From Lachnospiraceae bacterium A2 (lineage in GTDB: Bacteria; Bacillota; Clostridia; Lachnospirales; Lachnospiraceae): a stretch of 64,000 bases of DNA. Shown here one piece after another: positions 32,085 through 41,767 of the stretch. The DNA lies in assembly GCA_000403315.2 (NCBI GenBank), contig KE159640.1, positions 72,790 to 136,789 of the forward strand. Reading direction: 5' to 3'. The translations under genes and the position numbers were made by a program. Below the pieces are notes generated by a model. That model was not told the origin of the DNA and searched no databases. It was given only the letters and a program-made list of their open reading frames with translations. Every line of letters starts with the position of its first letter. The stretch's first letter is position 1.

Positions 32085-32963
32085 ATGTCATCCAATGCGC
32101 TTAAAAAAATTGCACTTATTGCAATGGTACTCGACCATATTGCACTGTTCCTTCCCGGCATGCCGCTATACCTGCGTTGGATTGGCAGGATATCTATGCC
32201 ATTGTTCCTATTCGTTTTTGTCCATTCCATAGATAATACGAAGGACCGAAAGGCATTTGCAGGCAGATTGTACATATTTAACGCCCTAATGGCTTTCCTG
32301 GATTTGGCATACAATATCATGCCCATTCCATCTGAAAGATATTATGGGATATTCGTTCGGCTGGATACAAATATTTTTGGTACATTTTTTGCGCTATACG
32401 TCCTCATCCTAGTAATAAAGAAAACTATAGCGCGCAGCGCCCATTGGAAAAAAATTTTGGCGGCCTACATTTTCTGGCAGGCCGCCACTGTAGTTTTCTG
32501 CACCTTTGTATCCATCCAGCTTGACGATGCGTACTGTTTATTCTTTGCAGCAATCAGCGGAAATATTTTTTTCAACGAAGGCCGCTTTTTTGTAATAGCG
32601 TTGGGAATTGCCCTATATTTTTCCAAAAACCAAAAATGGAAATGTGCATCTTGGTATTCCGCAGTGGTATTGGGAAATTCCGTTATTATCTTAAGCCAAA
32701 TCATCCCGAGAATTTACATGCATCTTTCATCTAACTTATTGGCAGATTTTATCTATTGCCGTATTTTCGGGACGCTTGGGTACGACGTCCTGCGGTTTGA
32801 ACCGCCAAACTTCCTGACAAACGAATTTGAGTGGATGGCAATGTCTGCATTGCCCCTTTTCCTGCTCTATGACGGTTCCAAAGGCAGGCCGCATAAATAT
32901 TTTTATTATGTGTTCTACCCATGCCACATTATGGCCTTTGCTCTCCTTGGGCAATTCCTTTGA
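32085..32963 (+). CDS. TraX-like integral membrane protein
   Basis: The 292-residue protein is of the TraX family: it begins SNALKKIALIAMVLDHIALFLP and continues YLRWIGRISMPLFLFVFVHSIDNTKDRKAF, with about eight TM segments and the conserved Asp-His (DHI) and Gly-Arg-Ile motif. F-plasmid TraX acetylates pilin; Firmicutes homologues are chromosomal and of unknown role, likely acyltransferases. Ribosome binding site AAGGGGGAACC precedes ATG at 32085. It closes the LytTR-associated operon, which ends at the terminator at 32991. Confidence 0.85.
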   Translation: MSSNALKKIALIAMVLDHIALFLPGMPLYLRWIGRISMPLFLFVFVHSIDNTKDRKAFAGRLYIFNALMAFLDLAYNIMPIPSERYYGIFVRLDTNIFGTFFALYVLILVIKKTIARSAHWKKILAAYIFWQAATVVFCTFVSIQLDDAYCLFFAAISGNIFFNEGRFFVIALGIALYFSKNQKWKCASWYSAVVLGNSVIILSQIIPRIYMHLSSNLLADFIYCRIFGTLGYDVLRFEPPNFLTNEFEWMAMSALPLFLLYDGSKGRPHKYFYYVFYPCHIMAFALLGQFL

Positions 32964-32990
32964 TGCCTGACATATTTGCTGGTACATCAT

Positions 32991-33034
32991 AAAAAATCAC
33001 TGGCCGCCCTGCACAGGATAGCCAGTGATTTTTT
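32991..33034. terminator. Bidirectional rho-independent terminator
   Basis: AAAAAATCACTGGC (32991-33004) and GCCAGTGATTTTTT (33021-33034) pair over 14 bp with a 16-base loop. A- and T-runs on both sides let it serve the TraX operon (plus) and the hydrolase gene (minus), which converge here. Confidence 0.92.
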
Positions 33035-33050
33035 GGTACAAGATATTATA

Positions 33051-34787
33051 TTAGAAGAACACATGGTTCCCAATTACGATTCCAGACGCCCCGGAAGCTG
33101 TATTGCGGAAACTTGTTGCCCCGCCTACGTTGCTGGCTCCGCCGATTGCTTCCTGTGCAGCTTGGATGCAGCTCCCCGACACGCCGCTTGCCAGCACTCT
33201 TGCCAGCGCCCCGCTGGATGCCGGGGTAAACTGCCCACTCTGGTAAATAACCCCTGAAATGCTGCCTGCATAGCCTGCACGGAGACGGTTCATTACTACT
33301 GCTCCTACTGCTAATTTCCCTTCATACGGTTCGCTGCCTGCTTCACACTGGATCAGCGCCCCAAGCAGTGTTACGTCATCATAAGACGCTGAAACTGCCC
33401 CTCTCTGGGAAGTGCCGCTGGACGCCTGCTGTGCTTTCTTGGCTTTCTCTGCTTCTGCCGCTGCAATGGCTGCCCGTTCCTCCTCAATGGAAATGGCTTT
33501 TCCTAATTTCAGCTCCACATCCACATATTCTGCGCTGACATAGCCTACGCCTTCTTCCATTTTTACCACAACCCAGCCTTCCGGCGCTTCAGCTTCTGTA
33601 TCTACCTTAGCCCTGCCGCCTTCTTCCAATACATCCATAACCGTTGTATCTTCCGAAGCCGACGCCTGTTCGCGGATCCTTACGCCGCCTGTCACTGCGG
33701 TTGCATATACGGTGCCTACCTGGTTTGCAAGCTCCTCTGCCGCAAGCCCAGTTACGCAGAATTCATTTTTCACATAGCCTTCTACGCTCCCGGAACTGAT
33801 TTTTGTCCATTCTTCCCCTTGCTCCAAAATATCTGCGGAAGCCCCTTTGTGGAGTTTCCCGGCAAGTTCTGCTTCATCGGAAGGTTCGGTACGGATATTT
33901 AAATAATCCTCTACGTTCGGAAGCAATTTTGCTGCCCAAGGAGAAACCTCCTGGCTCCCAACAGCTACTAAGCCGTCCCTGGCAGACCCGTCGGCATCTT
34001 CACTTCCTTCTTTATTTTCTGGCTCTCCTTCTGCCGCTTCATCGGGAGTCCCTTCTTCACCATCTTCTGGCTGGCTTTTTTCTTCGTTGCCCTCTGGATT
34101 CTGTTCTTCTTCTGCTTTGGAGGCATCTTCTGGCTTCCCGCCTTCTTCCGGATCCTCTGTTTTTTCCGGATCCTGCCCTTCGTTGCCGGTATCTTCCCCT
34201 TCTGCTTCTGTTTCTTCTGTATCAGAAGCTTTTTCTTCTATATCAGAAGTTTCCGGTGTTTTTTCAGCCACTTCTTCCTGGCCGGATTCCTCCGTTTTTA
34301 TTTCATTGTTTTCCTCTGGCTTGCTTTCCTCAGAGGGCTTTTCTGTTTTTTCTTTCCCGCTGTTTTCTGTCTTTCCTTCTGCCATTTCCAATTCAGGTGC
34401 TTTTTCTGTTTCTAATGCGGAAGCATTTTCACTGTTTTCCGTCCCAGAGGTTTCCTCTTTCAGCGCTTCGTCCAAAATCCCTACGCTTATGCCGCTGCCC
34501 TTAGAAGCATTTTCTTCTGCGTTTTCTTTTTGTGGGCTTTCCTGTTCTTCTGCTTTCTGTTCAGGCTCATTTTCTGTGATAGATGATGCTACAACCTCGC
34601 GGATTGTCCGCACCTTCGCTGCAGCTTCTGCTTTGTCACTTACTTCTGCCGGTTCTGCTGATAATTCTACCGTCTGGTCGTCTGGAACCTGAGTTGCTGC
34701 ATTAGCCCCGTACACAGATGATACGGAAAGCATAAGTGAAAAAGCTGCAACAATTCCACTTTCCACAAGCCTCTTATCGAATTTCAT
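33051..34787 (-). CDS. Secreted SleB-like cell wall hydrolase with SH3 domains
   Basis: The 578-residue protein has a signal peptide (about 1-31, ending NAATQ), a very acidic low-complexity region (about 60-270, rich in Glu, Pro and Ser), two SH3b domains (YLNIRTEPSDEAELAGKLHKGASADIL near 295, and VRIREQASASEDTTVMDVLEEGG near 370), an Ala-rich helix, and a C-terminal SleB/Hydrolase_2 domain (LLGALIQCEAGSEPYEGKLAVGAVVMNRL, near 470, with the catalytic Glu in CEAG). It should cleave peptidoglycan, as a lytic transglycosylase if like SleB. The acidic spacer may span the wall. It has its own promoter and a possible WalR-type site. Confidence 0.9.
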   Translation of the reverse strand: MKFDKRLVESGIVAAFSLMLSVSSVYGANAATQVPDDQTVELSAEPAEVSDKAEAAAKVRTIREVVASSITENEPEQKAEEQESPQKENAEENASKGSGISVGILDEALKEETSGTENSENASALETEKAPELEMAEGKTENSGKEKTEKPSEESKPEENNEIKTEESGQEEVAEKTPETSDIEEKASDTEETEAEGEDTGNEGQDPEKTEDPEEGGKPEDASKAEEEQNPEGNEEKSQPEDGEEGTPDEAAEGEPENKEGSEDADGSARDGLVAVGSQEVSPWAAKLLPNVEDYLNIRTEPSDEAELAGKLHKGASADILEQGEEWTKISSGSVEGYVKNEFCVTGLAAEELANQVGTVYATAVTGGVRIREQASASEDTTVMDVLEEGGRAKVDTEAEAPEGWVVVKMEEGVGYVSAEYVDVELKLGKAISIEEERAAIAAAEAEKAKKAQQASSGTSQRGAVSASYDDVTLLGALIQCEAGSEPYEGKLAVGAVVMNRLRAGYAGSISGVIYQSGQFTPASSGALARVLASGVSGSCIQAAQEAIGGASNVGGATSFRNTASGASGIVIGNHVFF

Positions 34788-34869
34788 ATTAACCTCCTGA
34801 ATTTCTGCTAAAATAACATTAACTATTTTTTAAATTTTTGTATGTTATTTTATTCAATTTTGTTACAAA

Positions 34870-34886
34870 TGTTACGAACTTGTTAC
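34870..34886 (+). promoter_or_regulatory. WalR-like direct repeat
   Basis: TGTTAC, five bases, TGTTAC fits the WalR (YycF) recognition pattern TGTWAH-N5-TGTWAH; another TGTTAC lies at 34861. It overlaps the start region just downstream of the hydrolase promoter, so binding would more likely repress than activate. Confidence 0.45.
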
Positions 34887-34915
34887 ACTATAGCAAAGAA
34901 ATTGTAAATTGTCAA
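34887..34915 (-). promoter_or_regulatory. SigA promoter of the SleB-like gene
   Basis: On the minus strand TTGACA (34910-34915) and TATAGT (34887-34892) are 17 bp apart. The ATG is about 100 bases downstream at 34787. The rest of the divergent region, 34916-35039, shows no other signal. Confidence 0.78.
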
Positions 34916-35039
34916 GGGTTATGCCGCAATTATATTTGCCTGCCGGAGGACAATATCTGTTCTTCTGCCGTTTGACTGCCCTGTTTTCCCTGTATTTTGG
35001 CAGATTTTTGTACAATTATTACTATTTATTTACTTTTTC

Positions 35040-35068
35040 TTGCAATGAAACCGACAAACCGCTATAAT
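35040..35068 (+). promoter_or_regulatory. SigA promoter of the chemoreceptor gene
   Basis: TTGCAA (35040-35045), 17 bp, TATAAT (35063-35068), followed by AAGGAGG and the GTG start at 35095. It is not a sigma-28 promoter. Confidence 0.75.
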
Positions 35069-35094
35069 GGTAAGAAAAAAAGGAGGATACTCTT

Positions 35095-36825
35095 GTGAAA
35101 GAAACAAACTTTACATCCACAGACAAGGAAGCTGCACCATCTGGCGTCAGAAGGCTTTCCTCCATTCGCTTAAAAGTAGTAGGCGTTCTTCTCGCTTCTA
35201 TTAATATAACCATTATTCTCTGTATTTGTGTAATTATCCCTAATGTCAGGGAAAATCTCATCCACACGACACAGAGTTATATGTATGACCTTACAAATTC
35301 CTATGGAAAAGTGCTGTCCCAGAATGTAGGCATTTCTGTTATGTACCTGCGCACAGACCGACTGGAAAACCTTGTAGGGGATACCGGGCTGCAGAATGTC
35401 AGCACCAGCCATTTTTTTGTTACAGATGAAAAAGGGATGATTTTGTACCATCCAGACAATACCCTGATTGGCTCAACTGTGGAGGACAGTCCAATCTTAG
35501 AGCTTACAGGGCAGATTGCAGACGGGCAGATTCCGGACCCTGACGTGGTACGTTATGAAAAGAATGGGGAAAATATATATTCTTCCTATTATATTGTCGC
35601 GGACGGAAAAGCCATCCTGGTCCTTTCCGCTGAGGAAAAAGATATTTTTAAGCCGATTACCGACATTACCCGGCAAGCCATTATTTTTTGCATAATCCTG
35701 TCGGTTGTCCTTGGCTTTTCCAGTTTCCTGATGATCGACCGGCTGACAAAGCCAATTATAACGATTTCCAAAATTGTAGGGAAATTTGCCAAAATGGACC
35801 TTACCCCAGACCCGCGCTTAAACAAAATCAGCCGGCGCAAAGATGAAACGGGAACCATTGGGGTTGCATTGCTTTCCCTGCGGGAAGCACTGGCTGGGAT
35901 TATTTCCGATATCCAGCAGCAGAGCACATTGCTCTACCACACTGCAGAATCTTTAAGCAGCAATGCCGCCGCAACCTCCGGCACTGTGCAGAACGTGGAA
36001 CGGGCAGTCAGCGATATCGCTGCGAATGCCACCAGCCAGGCAGAAGAAACCCAGAAGGCAACAGACGATATCCTCCTGATAGGGAATATGGTGGAAAATA
36101 CCTCCTCGGAGGTTTCTTCCCTGCGCACCATTGCACAGTCCATCAAGAGTTCCAGCGACCATGCCAACAGCACGCTCCAGGAACTGGATTCCATCAACCA
36201 GCGCGCCATAGATTCCATTAATACCATTTATGAGCAGACGCATACCACCAATGAATCCGCCCTGAAAATCAAAGAGGCTGCAAGCCTGATTTCCTCAATA
36301 GCAGATGAAACCAGCCTGCTGTCCCTCAATGCTTCCATTGAAGCGGCACGGGCAGGGGAAGCTGGGCGGGGCTTTGCCGTAGTAGCATCCCAAATCCAAA
36401 AGCTGGCTGAACAGTCCAACCAATCTGCCAGCCAGATTGACGCCATCATATATGCCTTGCTGGAAGATTCCCAAAATGCAGTGGAAACCATGGAATCTGT
36501 GCGGGATATTATGATTCAGCAAAATGAAAATGTGACAAAGACTGGCTCTACCTTTTCCCAAGTCCAGGGCGGGATTTCAGAATCCGTCACAAATGTGGAT
36601 TCCATTGCCAGCCGCACGGACCAGTTAAATACTGCCCGTGTCAATATTGTAGATGTGGTTCAGAATTTGGCTTCTATTGCCGAACAGAATGCTTCTAATA
36701 CGCAGGAAACCTCTGCGGCCGTCTTAGAAGTTGCAAATGTAATGCAGGAAATTTCCGAACATGCAACTAAGCTGCAGGAAATTGCATCGGCTTTGGAAAC
36801 AAATATGAATGCATTCCAATTGTAA
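35095..36825 (+). CDS. Methyl-accepting chemotaxis protein
   Basis: The 576-residue receptor has TM1 at about 23-45, a periplasmic-side Cache-like sensor (about 46-195, with [22 protein letters not shown]), TM2 at about 197-215 ([19 protein letters not shown]), a HAMP domain ([24 protein letters not shown]) and the MCP signalling domain with hairpin tip [49 protein letters not shown]. It sends signals to CheA and the flagellar motor, in keeping with the flagellin gene in the window. The start is GTG, supported by AAGGAGGATACTCTT. It appears to be a single-gene transcript ending at the following terminator. Confidence 0.95.
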   Translation: MKETNFTSTDKEAAPSGVRRLSSIRLKVVGVLLASINITIILCICVIIPNVRENLIHTTQSYMYDLTNSYGKVLSQNVGISVMYLRTDRLENLVGDTGLQNVSTSHFFVTDEKGMILYHPDNTLIGSTVEDSPILELTGQIADGQIPDPDVVRYEKNGENIYSSYYIVADGKAILVLSAEEKDIFKPITDITRQAIIFCIILSVVLGFSSFLMIDRLTKPIITISKIVGKFAKMDLTPDPRLNKISRRKDETGTIGVALLSLREALAGIISDIQQQSTLLYHTAESLSSNAAATSGTVQNVERAVSDIAANATSQAEETQKATDDILLIGNMVENTSSEVSSLRTIAQSIKSSSDHANSTLQELDSINQRAIDSINTIYEQTHTTNESALKIKEAASLISSIADETSLLSLNASIEAARAGEAGRGFAVVASQIQKLAEQSNQSASQIDAIIYALLEDSQNAVETMESVRDIMIQQNENVTKTGSTFSQVQGGISESVTNVDSIASRTDQLNTARVNIVDVVQNLASIAEQNASNTQETSAAVLEVANVMQEISEHATKLQEIASALETNMNAFQL

Positions 36826-36855
36826 GTACCGTTATCCTTCGTTGTCTATAGAGTA

Positions 36856-36900
36856 AAGCAGCCGCGCCCCCAGTTCATTTTGGGGGTGCGGCTGCTTTTC
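36856..36900 (+). terminator. Terminator after the chemoreceptor gene
   Basis: AGCAGCCGC plus CCCCCA pairs with TGGGGG plus GCGGCTGCT (one mismatch), followed by TTTTC. It lies between converging genes and could also end pgi transcription. Confidence 0.85.
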
Positions 36901-36945
36901 AAGAGTCTTTGGTTCCCGCTAATATGCAAACCTAATGCCGTTCCC

Positions 36946-38292
36946 TTAAAGCCTCTTTAATAATGCTTCCCGCTCTGCTTCATATCCTGGCTTGCCCAGC
37001 AGTGCAAACATATTGCGCTTGTAGCTTTCTACGCCCGGCTGGTTAAAGGGGTTCACCCCTAACAAATACCCGCTCAGCCCGCAGGCAAACTCATAGAAAT
37101 AGAATAACTGGCCAAGATAGTATTCATTCTGTTCCGGGATGTTTACCATCAGGTTGGGCACATTCCCGTCGGTGTGGGCAAGGATTGTCCCATTCATGGC
37201 ATTTTTATTGACAAAGTCCATGTCCTTCCCTGCCAGATAATTCAAGCCGTCCAAATCCACAGGTTCTTCGTTGATTTTCACAGTATGGCGTGACTTTTCC
37301 ACGCTCATTACGGTTTCAAACATAATCCTTGCGCCGTCTTGGATAAACTGCCCCATGGAGTGTAAATCTGTAGTCAAATCTACCGCAGCGGGGAAAATGC
37401 CCTTCTGGTCTTTCCCTTCGCTTTCCCCGTAAAGCTGTTTCCACCATTCGGAAATATAGTGGAGGGATGGCTCATAGTTTGCCAGCACTTCCACGGTTTT
37501 CCCTTTCCTTAAAAGAATGTTCCGCACTGCTGCATACTGCATTGCATCATTGTCAGAAAACGATTGGTTGATCGCCAAGTCGCGCCCTGCTGCCGCGCCT
37601 TCCATCAGCTTGCCAATATCTGCCCCGCTGACTGCAATTGGCAGAAGCCCCACTGCGGTCAGCACAGAGAACCGCCCACCAACATCATCCGGCACCACAA
37701 AGGTTTCATACCCTTCCTCAGTTGCCAGGCCCTTAAGCGCCCCGCGCGCCTTGTCCGTTGTTGCATAAATCCTCTTTGCCGCGCCGTCTTTCCCATATTT
37801 CTTCTCCAGCATTTCCTTAAATACACGAAAAGCAATTGCCGGTTCTGTCGTAGTCCCAGATTTTGAAATCACATTCACAGAAAAATCACGGTCGCCGATT
37901 ACTTCTATCAGCTCTGCAAGGTAGGAGCTGCTGATGCTGTTCCCAGCAAAATAAATTTCTGGTGTCTTGCGGATTTCCTTGGGCACTACATTGTAAAACC
38001 CATGCCTTAAAAATTCAATGGCAGCCCTTGCACCCAGATAGGAGCCGCCAATCCCGATTACCACCAGCACTTCGGAATCGCCCTGGATCTTTTCAGCAGC
38101 CTTCTGTATCCTGCCAAATTCTTCTTTGTCATAATCTACCGGCAAATCCAGCCATCCCAGAAAATCATTTCCTGCCCCGGTCTTAGAAACTAATACCTGC
38201 TTGGCATCCTCTGCCAATTTTGTCATATAGCTGACTTCTTCCTGGCTGATAAATGCGGATGCTTTCCCATAATCAAACGTTACTTTTTCCAT
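36946..38292 (-). CDS. pgi: Glucose-6-phosphate isomerase
   Basis: Pgi interconverts glucose-6-phosphate and fructose-6-phosphate. The 448-residue protein is of the shorter Gram-positive length. Signature parts are [19 protein letters not shown] (about 78), [21 protein letters not shown] (about 138), [21 protein letters not shown] (about 203) and [26 protein letters not shown] near the end. The catalytic Glu lies in the [14 protein letters not shown] stretch. ATG at 38292 follows AAAGGAGTGGAATC. It appears monocistronic. Confidence 0.96.
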   Translation of the reverse strand: MEKVTFDYGKASAFISQEEVSYMTKLAEDAKQVLVSKTGAGNDFLGWLDLPVDYDKEEFGRIQKAAEKIQGDSEVLVVIGIGGSYLGARAAIEFLRHGFYNVVPKEIRKTPEIYFAGNSISSSYLAELIEVIGDRDFSVNVISKSGTTTEPAIAFRVFKEMLEKKYGKDGAAKRIYATTDKARGALKGLATEEGYETFVVPDDVGGRFSVLTAVGLLPIAVSGADIGKLMEGAAAGRDLAINQSFSDNDAMQYAAVRNILLRKGKTVEVLANYEPSLHYISEWWKQLYGESEGKDQKGIFPAAVDLTTDLHSMGQFIQDGARIMFETVMSVEKSRHTVKINEEPVDLDGLNYLAGKDMDFVNKNAMNGTILAHTDGNVPNLMVNIPEQNEYYLGQLFYFYEFACGLSGYLLGVNPFNQPGVESYKRNMFALLGKPGYEAEREALLKRL

Positions 38293-38407
38293 GATTCCAC
38301 TCCTTTATCTTAAATTTGCTTATCAAAAGAACCCAGATGTGGCATTTCGCCCCACTTATGGAATATTGTAACAAATCTGTCCCGCTTCGTCAAACAAATT
38401 TGCCTGT

Positions 38408-38758
38408 TCAGGAAAAGTATTCCTGCAATACAGCGTTAAAGATTTCTTCCTTTTCTTCTTTATCAAAGTCCTGCTTAGCGGGGGTTTCCTGCCCCCCTTC
38501 CTGCGCAGTATGTACCGGCGCCGCCATGGGCTCCTGCCCCTGTTCTTTTTCCTGCCCTTTTTCTTCCTCGTCTTCCCTCAGGATTACATCGAAGTAAGCC
38601 TGAATGTTTTCTGTAATATTCCCAAGGCTTTTATTCAGCCTTTTTATCTGCCTTAATATCCTTGCCAGGAGCCAAATTGCAATCAGCCCCATAAGGAGCA
38701 CTGCCGCCCTTGCTAAGATTGCGTTGTATCTTTCTAGAAAAAACATCCATTCCTCCAT
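38408..38758 (-). CDS. Hypothetical single-pass membrane protein
   Basis: The product was not recognised. It has 116 residues, one TM segment at about 17-35 (ARAAVLLMGLIAIWLLARIL), then a basic and amphipathic stretch, a Glu/Gln-rich linker (EEEKGQEKEQGQEP) and a C-terminal acidic helix (EEKEEIFNAVLQEYFS). ATG at 38758 has GGAGGG about ten bases upstream. The neighbours (pgi and murG) give no clue to its function. Confidence 0.6.
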   Translation of the reverse strand: MEEWMFFLERYNAILARAAVLLMGLIAIWLLARILRQIKRLNKSLGNITENIQAYFDVILREDEEEKGQEKEQGQEPMAAPVHTAQEGGQETPAKQDFDKEEKEEIFNAVLQEYFS

Positions 38759-38994
38759 TTAGCATGTCCCTCCTTTCCATAAATACACAGGCACATGCCC
38801 AAAATCCAATGGCATTTCGCCTATGCAGGGCCTGCCTGTTAATTTTATTATAAAGATTCTTGTCCCATCTGTGAAGTATCTGGGGAAGTTTTTTCGCCGC
38901 AGATTCCTCCATTTTTCGATATCCCAAATTGCTGCCGCCCACCCTGCTGCCATAACATACCCTGCCGCCCATCCCCCAAAGGGCTTGTATTCTC

Positions 38995-39022
38995 TTGACA
39001 TTTTTGGAGAACAGTATAAGAT
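38995..39022 (+). promoter_or_regulatory. Promoter upstream of murG
   Basis: TTGACA (38995-39000), 16 bp, TAAGAT (39017-39022). It is followed by a palindrome at 39050-39071, CCAAACAT, six bases, ATGTTTGG, which may be an operator. The stretch 38759-38994 holds no gene that I can support. Confidence 0.6.
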
Positions 39023-39109
39023 AAAAGTAATGCAACGTTGCCCAGAGAACCAAACATTTACACATGTTTGGAACAAAGTGGGCAAGCCCAAAATTCTCAG
39101 GAGGTCACC

Positions 39110-40186
39110 ATGAAAAAAATTGTTTTGACAGGCGGAGGGACAGCCGGCCATGTAACCCCAAACATCGCCCTGCTCCCCAGATTAAAAGAACTCGGCTATG
39201 AAATACACTATATCGGCTCTTATGATGGGATCGAAAAAAAATTAATCGAGCAGTGCGGCATCCCCTATTACGGCATTTCTTCCGGCAAGCTGCGCCGCTA
39301 TTTTGATTGGAAAAATTTTTCCGACCCATTTAAGGTCATCAAGGGCTACGGCCAGGCCAGGGCTTTATTAAGGAATCTAAAGCCGGATGTGCTGTTTTCC
39401 AAAGGAGGGTTTGTTTCCGTCCCAGTAGTCATGGCTGCAAAGCACCGGAAAATCCCGGCAGTCATACACGAATCGGACATTACCCCAGGGCTTGCCAATA
39501 AGCTTGCAATCCCAAATGCCAGCAAAGTCTGCTGCAATTTCCCTGAAACCCTAAAGTACCTCCCCTCTGACAAGGCTGTACTGACAGGATCCCCCATCCG
39601 GCAGGAACTGCTGTCCGGCAGCCGCACCAACGGGCTTTCCTACTGCAAGTTCCAGTCCGGGAAACCTGTCATCATGGTAATCGGCGGCAGCAGTGGTTCC
39701 CAATTTATCAACGAGGTTGTCCGCAGCCTGCTCCCAGAGCTGTTAAAAAATTACCAGGTGCTCCACCTCTGCGGAAAGGGCAATTTAGACAGTTCCCTGA
39801 ACAATACCAATGGGTATGCCCAGTTTGAATATGCAAACACGGAATTAAAAGATATGTTCGCCCTTGCGGACATTGTCGTTTCCCGGGCAGGGGCAAATGC
39901 CATCTGTGAGCTTTTAGCCCTGCGCAAGCCCAATATCCTGATTCCCCTTTCTGCCCATGCCAGCCGGGGGGACCAGATTTTAAACGCACGCTCCTTTGAG
40001 CGCCAGGGGTTCAGCATGGTAATCGAGGAAGAACAGCTTAACGATGTAATCCTGCTGGATGCCATCCAGAAATTATTCCAAGACCGCAAGAAATACGTGT
40101 CCGCCATGGAACAGAGCCAGCAGTTTAATTCAGTGGAAACGGTAGTGCAGCTTTTGGAAGGCCTTTGCAGCCAAATACCCCGCTGA
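39110..40186 (+). CDS. murG: MurG N-acetylglucosaminyltransferase
   Basis: MurG adds GlcNAc to lipid I to make lipid II on the inner face of the membrane. The 358-residue protein has the N-terminal motif MKKIVLTGGGTAGHVTPNIAL, then VHESDITPGLANKL (as AVIHESDI), VIGGSSGSQFINEVV, and the UDP-GlcNAc binding region VVSRAGANAICELLALRKPNILIPLSAHASRGDQ. It is full length. ATG at 39110 follows CAGGAGGTCACC. It is not next to other division and cell wall genes, so it lies outside a dcw cluster; a second copy elsewhere cannot be excluded. Confidence 0.95.
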   Translation: MKKIVLTGGGTAGHVTPNIALLPRLKELGYEIHYIGSYDGIEKKLIEQCGIPYYGISSGKLRRYFDWKNFSDPFKVIKGYGQARALLRNLKPDVLFSKGGFVSVPVVMAAKHRKIPAVIHESDITPGLANKLAIPNASKVCCNFPETLKYLPSDKAVLTGSPIRQELLSGSRTNGLSYCKFQSGKPVIMVIGGSSGSQFINEVVRSLLPELLKNYQVLHLCGKGNLDSSLNNTNGYAQFEYANTELKDMFALADIVVSRAGANAICELLALRKPNILIPLSAHASRGDQILNARSFERQGFSMVIEEEQLNDVILLDAIQKLFQDRKKYVSAMEQSQQFNSVETVVQLLEGLCSQIPR

Positions 40187-40228
40187 CCCTACCCAACCAT
40201 TAGGCATACAAAAGTAAGAGGACATAAC

Positions 40229-40530
40229 ATGGCAAGTATTAGAGAAGTAGCGCAGGAGGCAGGGGTCGGGGTCGGGACAGTGTCCCGGGCATTAAACGGC
40301 TCCGGCTATGTTTCGCCTGAAACAAGGAAAAAAATTGAAAAAGCGGCAAAAAAGTTAAAATATACCCCCAATGAACTGGCAAGGAACCTGTACCATAACA
40401 GGACAGGGATTGTAGGCGTCATTGTGCCGGATTTAGACCATCCGTTTTTTTCCTCCTTGGTAAAGCATATTGAAATGGAACTGTATGGGCAAAGCTACAA
40501 AACAATGATTTGCAATACGGTAGGCATCAG
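40229..40530 (+). pseudogene. LacI-family regulator, N-terminal remnant
   Basis: Residues 1-60 are a complete LacI DNA-binding domain (MASIREVAQEAGVGVGTVSRALNGSGYVSPETRKKIEKAAKKLKY) followed by the start of the effector domain (GIVGVIVPDLDHPFFSSLVKHIEMELYGQSYKTMICNTVGIS). After about residue 100 the protein leaves the family and continues out of frame across a solute-binding protein gene. A deletion has joined lacI to the middle of the next gene. The 185-residue frame that results is unlikely to be a working regulator. Confidence 0.85.
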
Positions 40531-41405
40531 CAGGCGGGAACATCTATGCCGCAAGCGCTACGGAAAGCTCCGTTGCCTTGTATTACAACAAAGACATGCT
40601 GGATGCGGCAGGAATTTCCGTGCCGGAGAAAAAAGAGGATGCGTGAATCTGGAGCAAATACTACGATGCGGCAAAAAAACTAACGAAAGATGGGGTCGTA
40701 GGCACAAACATCATTATGGACAAAGGGGAAGGGATTTCTTATGTGCTGGAGCAATTTTGGATTTCCTATGGGACGGATTTTGTTAATGAAGAAGGAAGTT
40801 CGGCAGACGGCTACTTAAACAGCCCCGAAGGCGTAGAAGCAGCCCAATTCCTAAACAGCTTAATCCAGGACGGTTACGCTAACATCGACCCGATCCAAAA
40901 AGAATTCCACAATGGCAAAGCAGCAACCATGCTGGGCGGTTCTTGGGAAGTGGCAACGCTGGAAAAGGATTACCCGGACTTAAACTGGGGTGTGACGTAT
41001 TTCTCAGTGGCAGATGGGGACGGGATCCTGACCTCGCCTACCGGCGACTGGGCGGCGTCCGTCACTAAAAATACCCAGGACATGGACGCAGCCAAGGAAG
41101 TTATGCGTTTCCTGTTTTCCGAAGATAATGTAACTACATATGCACAGGCAATTTCAAAACCTCCTACAAGGGTTTCCAGCTATGAAACCCTAACGGAATA
41201 TAACGAATATCCCCAGTCTGTTTTCAAAGAACAGTTAATGGAAGCAGGGCATCCAAGGCCCAGGACACCTTCCTACTGCGTACTGACTGCTGAATACGCA
41301 GAAGCCCTGCTGAATATCTTTACGGAGGTAGACCCGCAGGAGGCGTTAAATGCAGCCGCTGCAGCCATGGACAAAGATTATAACAAATACTATGCGGAAA
41401 ACTGA
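40530..41405 (+). pseudogene. Sugar ABC transporter binding protein, C-terminal remnant
   Basis: From about 40530 the relevant frame reads GGNIYAASATESSVALYYNKDMLDAAGISVPEKKEDA, then a TGA at 40644-40646 where Trp is expected, then IWSKYYDAAKKLTKDGVVGTNIIMDKGEGI and a normal family 1 binding-protein C-terminus (MLGGSWEVATLEKDYPDLNWGV, SPTGDWAASVTKNTQDMDAAKEVMRFL). The N-terminal half, including signal peptide and lipobox, is missing. An ATG at 40716 opens a 229-residue frame, but its product would be cytosolic and non-functional. Confidence 0.88.
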
Positions 41406-41766
41406 CAAAAAGGGGATAGCTATAAAGAAATCTATCAATAAAGTAAGCGAACGGAGAGCCGCTTACATTTTCACTGTCCCGGCAGTTGCATTGCTGGCAG
41501 CGTTCCTAATATCCCCATCCTTGCAGACTATCCGGTATGCATTTACCGATTACAACATAATGCGCCCTGACCGAATTGTGTTCTGCGGGCTCAACAACTT
41601 TGCTGAATTATTTCAAGACAAGGACTTTGGGACTGCTGTAAAAAATACGCTTTATTTTACTGTCCTGGTAGTACCTTTCCAAACTGTGCTTGCACTGGCA
41701 TTAGCCCTATTCATATCTTCCCGCAGGAAGGGCGTATCCGTCTTCCGCGCTGCTTGTAAAATCGGG
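41392..41766 (+). pseudogene. Sugar ABC permease 1, N-terminal part
   Basis: The frame from ATG 41392 (MRKTDKKGIAIKKS) gives a typical first permease: AAYIFTVPAVALLAAFLISPSLQTIRYAFTDYNI, NNFAELFQDKDFGTAVKNTLYFTVLVVPFQTVLALALALFISSRRKG. After VFRAA similarity stops, and a different frame resumes at FLNDPKAAM in the next ORF. About 40 residues seem to be missing, with a frame change, so the gene is broken. Confidence 0.82.
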
Positions 41767-41767
41767 G

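Noticed and set aside
38631..39151. Overlapping minus-strand reading frames upstream of murG (144 and 130 codons)
   Set aside because: They overlap each other in different frames, resemble no protein family, have no clear ribosome binding site and run through the murG promoter and operator region. A small RNA such as 6S was considered but no matching structure was seen.
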